In this document: piece by piece, positions 4,807 through 6,632 of the stretch
Layout of the letters: each line of letters opens with the position of its first letter
Position numbering within the stretch: the first letter of the stretch is position 1
Assembly (NCBI GenBank): GCA_043731125.1
Contig: JAYTJL010000055.1
Location: forward strand, 1 to 6,632
DNA: 6,632 nt
Source: JAYTJL01 sp043731125
GTDB lineage: Bacteria; Patescibacteriota; Saccharimonadia; Saccharimonadales; UBA10212
Direction of reading: 5' to 3'
Notes under the pieces: model-generated
Seen by the model: the letters and a program-made list of their open reading frames with translations, nothing else
Told to the model about the DNA's origin: nothing
The model's database searches: none
Program-made: the position numbers and the translations under genes

Positions 4807-5687
4807 GGAAAATAACCTGGTACAGGAGCAGTAAATATTCTTCTGTCCCCACCGGGCAGGGTTAGTTCTAGGCTGGCCGCATGTAGTAGCATCTGAGGCC
4901 AGTCTTGTAATTTGGCTCCATACACGCTGTCTCCAACTACTGGGTGGCCAATGTGTCTTAGGTGTACTCTGAGTTGATGGGTTCTACCTGTGGTAGGTTT
5001 GAGTTCAACCATAGTACATACAATTTTCTTTTTAGATTTATTAACCAGGACAAGAGTAGAAAGCTGGGTTAGACTGGTTGTGGCTAGCTTTCCGTCCAGC
5101 GTTGTTGTGAATGATTGAGGTTTTTTAGGGTTGCGGGCAATTGGGGCATCAATGATTAGTTGCTGTTCACTCAACACCCCTTCTGCTACTGCTAAATATA
5201 TTTTCTTTGTACGGCGCTGGGCAAACTGTTTTTGTAACAGTTTTTGAGTAGCTTCATTTCGAGCACAGATTATTACTCCACTAGTTGCTCTGTCTAATCG
5301 GTGCACAATCCCGGCTTTGTTGCTCTGTGGTATTGAGCCGTCCAATTTGTCAGCTACAAAACTAGCCACAGTAGCTTCATTATTAAAGCCACCCTTAGAG
5401 TGAGTTAAGACCCCTGCAGGTTTGTTTATCACCACCACATTTTCATCTTCATAAATTACTGGCAACTTTACTTCTGGTGGCGTCTCATGAAGTCGAGCGT
5501 CATCTACTACTACCACCTGACCAGTCTTAAGTTTGTTGCCTGGTTTTAGCCTATTACCATCCAAACTAACCTCACCCGCCGTGAATAGCTTTGATATTAG
5601 CGAACGACTAAAGCCGGTAAGTTGCCCAGCTACAAAAACATCTGCCCGAAGCCCACTTTCCGCTTCTTGTACTTTTAGCTTTCGCAT
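4803..5687 (-). CDS. RluA/RluD-family rRNA or tRNA pseudouridine synthase with S4 domain
   Basis: It converts specific uridines in structured RNA to pseudouridine; in this subfamily the usual targets are 23S rRNA sites. The 294-residue protein has an S4 RNA-binding domain at about 13-60 (RSLISKLFTAGEVSLDG), then the catalytic domain. This contains INKPAGVLTHS (87-97), the catalytic loop GIVHRLDRATSG (126-137, catalytic D132), KIYLAVAEG (162-170), GRTHQLRVHL (234-243) and LLHA (267-270). All hallmark residues are present. The layout resembles RluD, but RluC also carries S4 and the target uridine cannot be read from sequence, so no symbol is given. It starts 2 bases after the trpS stop with no clear Shine-Dalgarno sequence, and its TGA overlaps the holB ATG by 4 bases. 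It is therefore the middle gene of a coupled trpS-pseudouridine synthase-holB operon. Confidence 0.93.
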   Translation of the reverse strand: MRKLKVQEAESGLRADVFVAGQLTGFSRSLISKLFTAGEVSLDGNRLKPGNKLKTGQVVVVDDARLHETPPEVKLPVIYEDENVVVINKPAGVLTHSKGGFNNEATVASFVADKLDGSIPQSNKAGIVHRLDRATSGVIICARNEATQKLLQKQFAQRRTKKIYLAVAEGVLSEQQLIIDAPIARNPKKPQSFTTTLDGKLATTSLTQLSTLVLVNKSKKKIVCTMVELKPTTGRTHQLRVHLRHIGHPVVGDSVYGAKLQDWPQMLLHAASLELTLPGGDRRIFTAPVPGYFP

Positions 5688-5689
5688 GC

Positions 5690-6632
5690 CTAGTGGTTAG
5701 GTCTTAGGCCAATTGCTTTTTGAACTTTAAATAGAGTAGAGCCGGCAACCTCTCTCATTTTAGCTTCGTCATCTTCTAGTTTGATCATGAGTTGTTGCTC
5801 GTCTACCTGGGCTAATTTTGACTGAAAATCGATAAGAAAACTTGATACCGCGCTAGCTGCTGCCGTTTTAAGGTCTCCATAACTAGTCCTTCCACTCCAT
5901 TCGGTCTTAACTTCATCTAGGCTACGACCACTCAATAAAGCTGTTAGCTGTATAAGATTGGCAACGCCAGGCTGAGTTTCCCAGTCATAGTTTACTGCCC
6001 CAGCCGAATCGGTAGTGGCGTTCATTACTTTTTTTACAGCATCTTCAGGTACATCACTTAGCATTATTGTGCCGGATGGGTCTTCGACTGATTTGCTCAT
6101 TTTCTTCTCTGGGTTACGCAATGATCGAATTCTGACTGGTTCGGTACGTTCAGCAAAACCCATCTGTTTTTGGTTGTCTTCTGGTACTACAAAAAGATCG
6201 CCAAACTTATTGTTAAGGCGCATCCCTAGGTCTCTAGTAAATTCTACATGCTGGCGCTGGTCGTCACCCACCGGCACCCACTTAGCGCCGTAGAGCAATA
6301 TATCAGCCGCCATTAAAACCGGGTAATTGTATAGTCCAACGGATACATTTTCTTGCTTTCCGCTCTTGTCTTTAAACTCTGTCATACGTGCGAGTTCTCC
6401 TGAATAAGCAAAACAGTCCAGTATCCAGGTCATTTCAGAATGAGCTGGTATGTAACTTTGACGGTATATAAAAGTATCGGGGTTATTAATGTCTAGTCCA
6501 GAAGCTACAAATACTTTTAGGTTAGCAATCGATTGCTCATACAAACTGCCGTGATCAATAGGCGTAGTAAAGCTGTGCAGATCTGGAATAAACATATTTA
6601 GCTGGTACTCGCCAGCGTGGCTCTTTTGCAAA
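5690..6632 (-). CDS. trpS: Tryptophanyl-tRNA synthetase, 5' end cut by window edge
   Basis: This cytoplasmic class I synthetase charges tRNA-Trp with tryptophan. The frame is open to the right edge, and the TTG at 6631 is internal. The first visible segment (GEYQLNMFIPDLHSFT) lies just after the nucleotide-binding HxGN motif of TrpRS, so roughly 35-45 N-terminal residues are missing. Numbering from that codon: YPVLMAADILLYGA at 103-116, VGDDQRQHVE at 121-130 (the GxDQxxH motif), KKMSKS at 176-181 (KMSKS ATP-binding loop), PGVANLIQL at 221-229 (the TrpRS-typical PGVxNLL helix), and the terminal LFKVQKAIGL. The 313 visible residues plus the missing part give the usual length of about 350. It is the first visible gene of the operon with the pseudouridine synthase and holB; its promoter lies outside the window. 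Confidence 0.95.
   Translation of the reverse strand, partial: LQKSHAGEYQLNMFIPDLHSFTTPIDHGSLYEQSIANLKVFVASGLDINNPDTFIYRQSYIPAHSEMTWILDCFAYSGELARMTEFKDKSGKQENVSVGLYNYPVLMAADILLYGAKWVPVGDDQRQHVEFTRDLGMRLNNKFGDLFVVPEDNQKQMGFAERTEPVRIRSLRNPEKKMSKSVEDPSGTIMLSDVPEDAVKKVMNATTDSAGAVNYDWETQPGVANLIQLTALLSGRSLDEVKTEWSGRTSYGDLKTAAASAVSSFLIDFQSKLAQVDEQQLMIKLEDDEAKMREVAGSTLFKVQKAIGLRPNH

Noticed and set aside
4803..5687. Use of an alternative genetic code (UGA as glycine, as in some Patescibacteria)
   Set aside because: The pseudouridine synthase gene ends in TGA after its natural C terminus and within an ATGA overlap, and no gene has an in-frame TGA, so TGA is a stop here.

Overview
The window looks like a piece of a small, A+T-rich, tightly packed bacterial genome, most likely a Patescibacteria/CPR member and perhaps Saccharibacteria. 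The assignment is an inference. It rests on very short or negative gene spacing, the near absence of Shine-Dalgarno sequences, a PspC mini-protein, a lone GH15 glucoamylase-type enzyme and a divergent L33. TGA ends the pseudouridine synthase gene and no in-frame TGA interrupts a gene, so the standard bacterial code applies.

Left edge (1-1265, + strand): the catalytic barrel half of a GH15 glucoamylase-like enzyme whose 5' part lies outside the window. It converges on everything else, which is on the minus strand.

Middle block (3193 down to 1280, minus strand): tRNA-Thr(UGU), tRNA-Tyr(GUA), a DHH/DHHA1 phosphoesterase (NrnA-like), tRNA-Thr(GGU), a PspC-domain membrane protein and ribosomal protein L33. 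All three tRNAs encode CCA. The order Thr(UGU)-Tyr-...-Thr(GGU)-...-rpmG matches the widespread bacterial cluster Thr(UGU)-Tyr-Gly-Thr(GGU)-tuf-rpmG, with the tRNA-Gly slot occupied by the phosphoesterase and the tuf slot by pspC. The 138-base spacer between the first two tRNAs is a run of 7-base repeats bracketed by two perfect hairpins, each one base from a tRNA end.

Right block (6632 down to 3248, minus strand): trpS (5' end cut by the window edge), an RluA/RluD-family pseudouridine synthase, holB (DNA polymerase III delta') and a membrane-anchored TPR protein. trpS, the synthase gene and holB are separated by 2 bases or overlap by 4, so they look like one translationally coupled operon. 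The TPR gene has its own extended -10 promoter, placed so that its mRNA should be leaderless or nearly so. A probable terminator separates this block from the tRNA block.

No mobile element, CRISPR array or obvious new defence or metabolic system is present. The genes are housekeeping: translation (tRNAs, L33, TrpRS, pseudouridylation), replication clamp loading and RNA or nucleotide turnover. The unusual material is in the arrangement and in the non-coding spacers.
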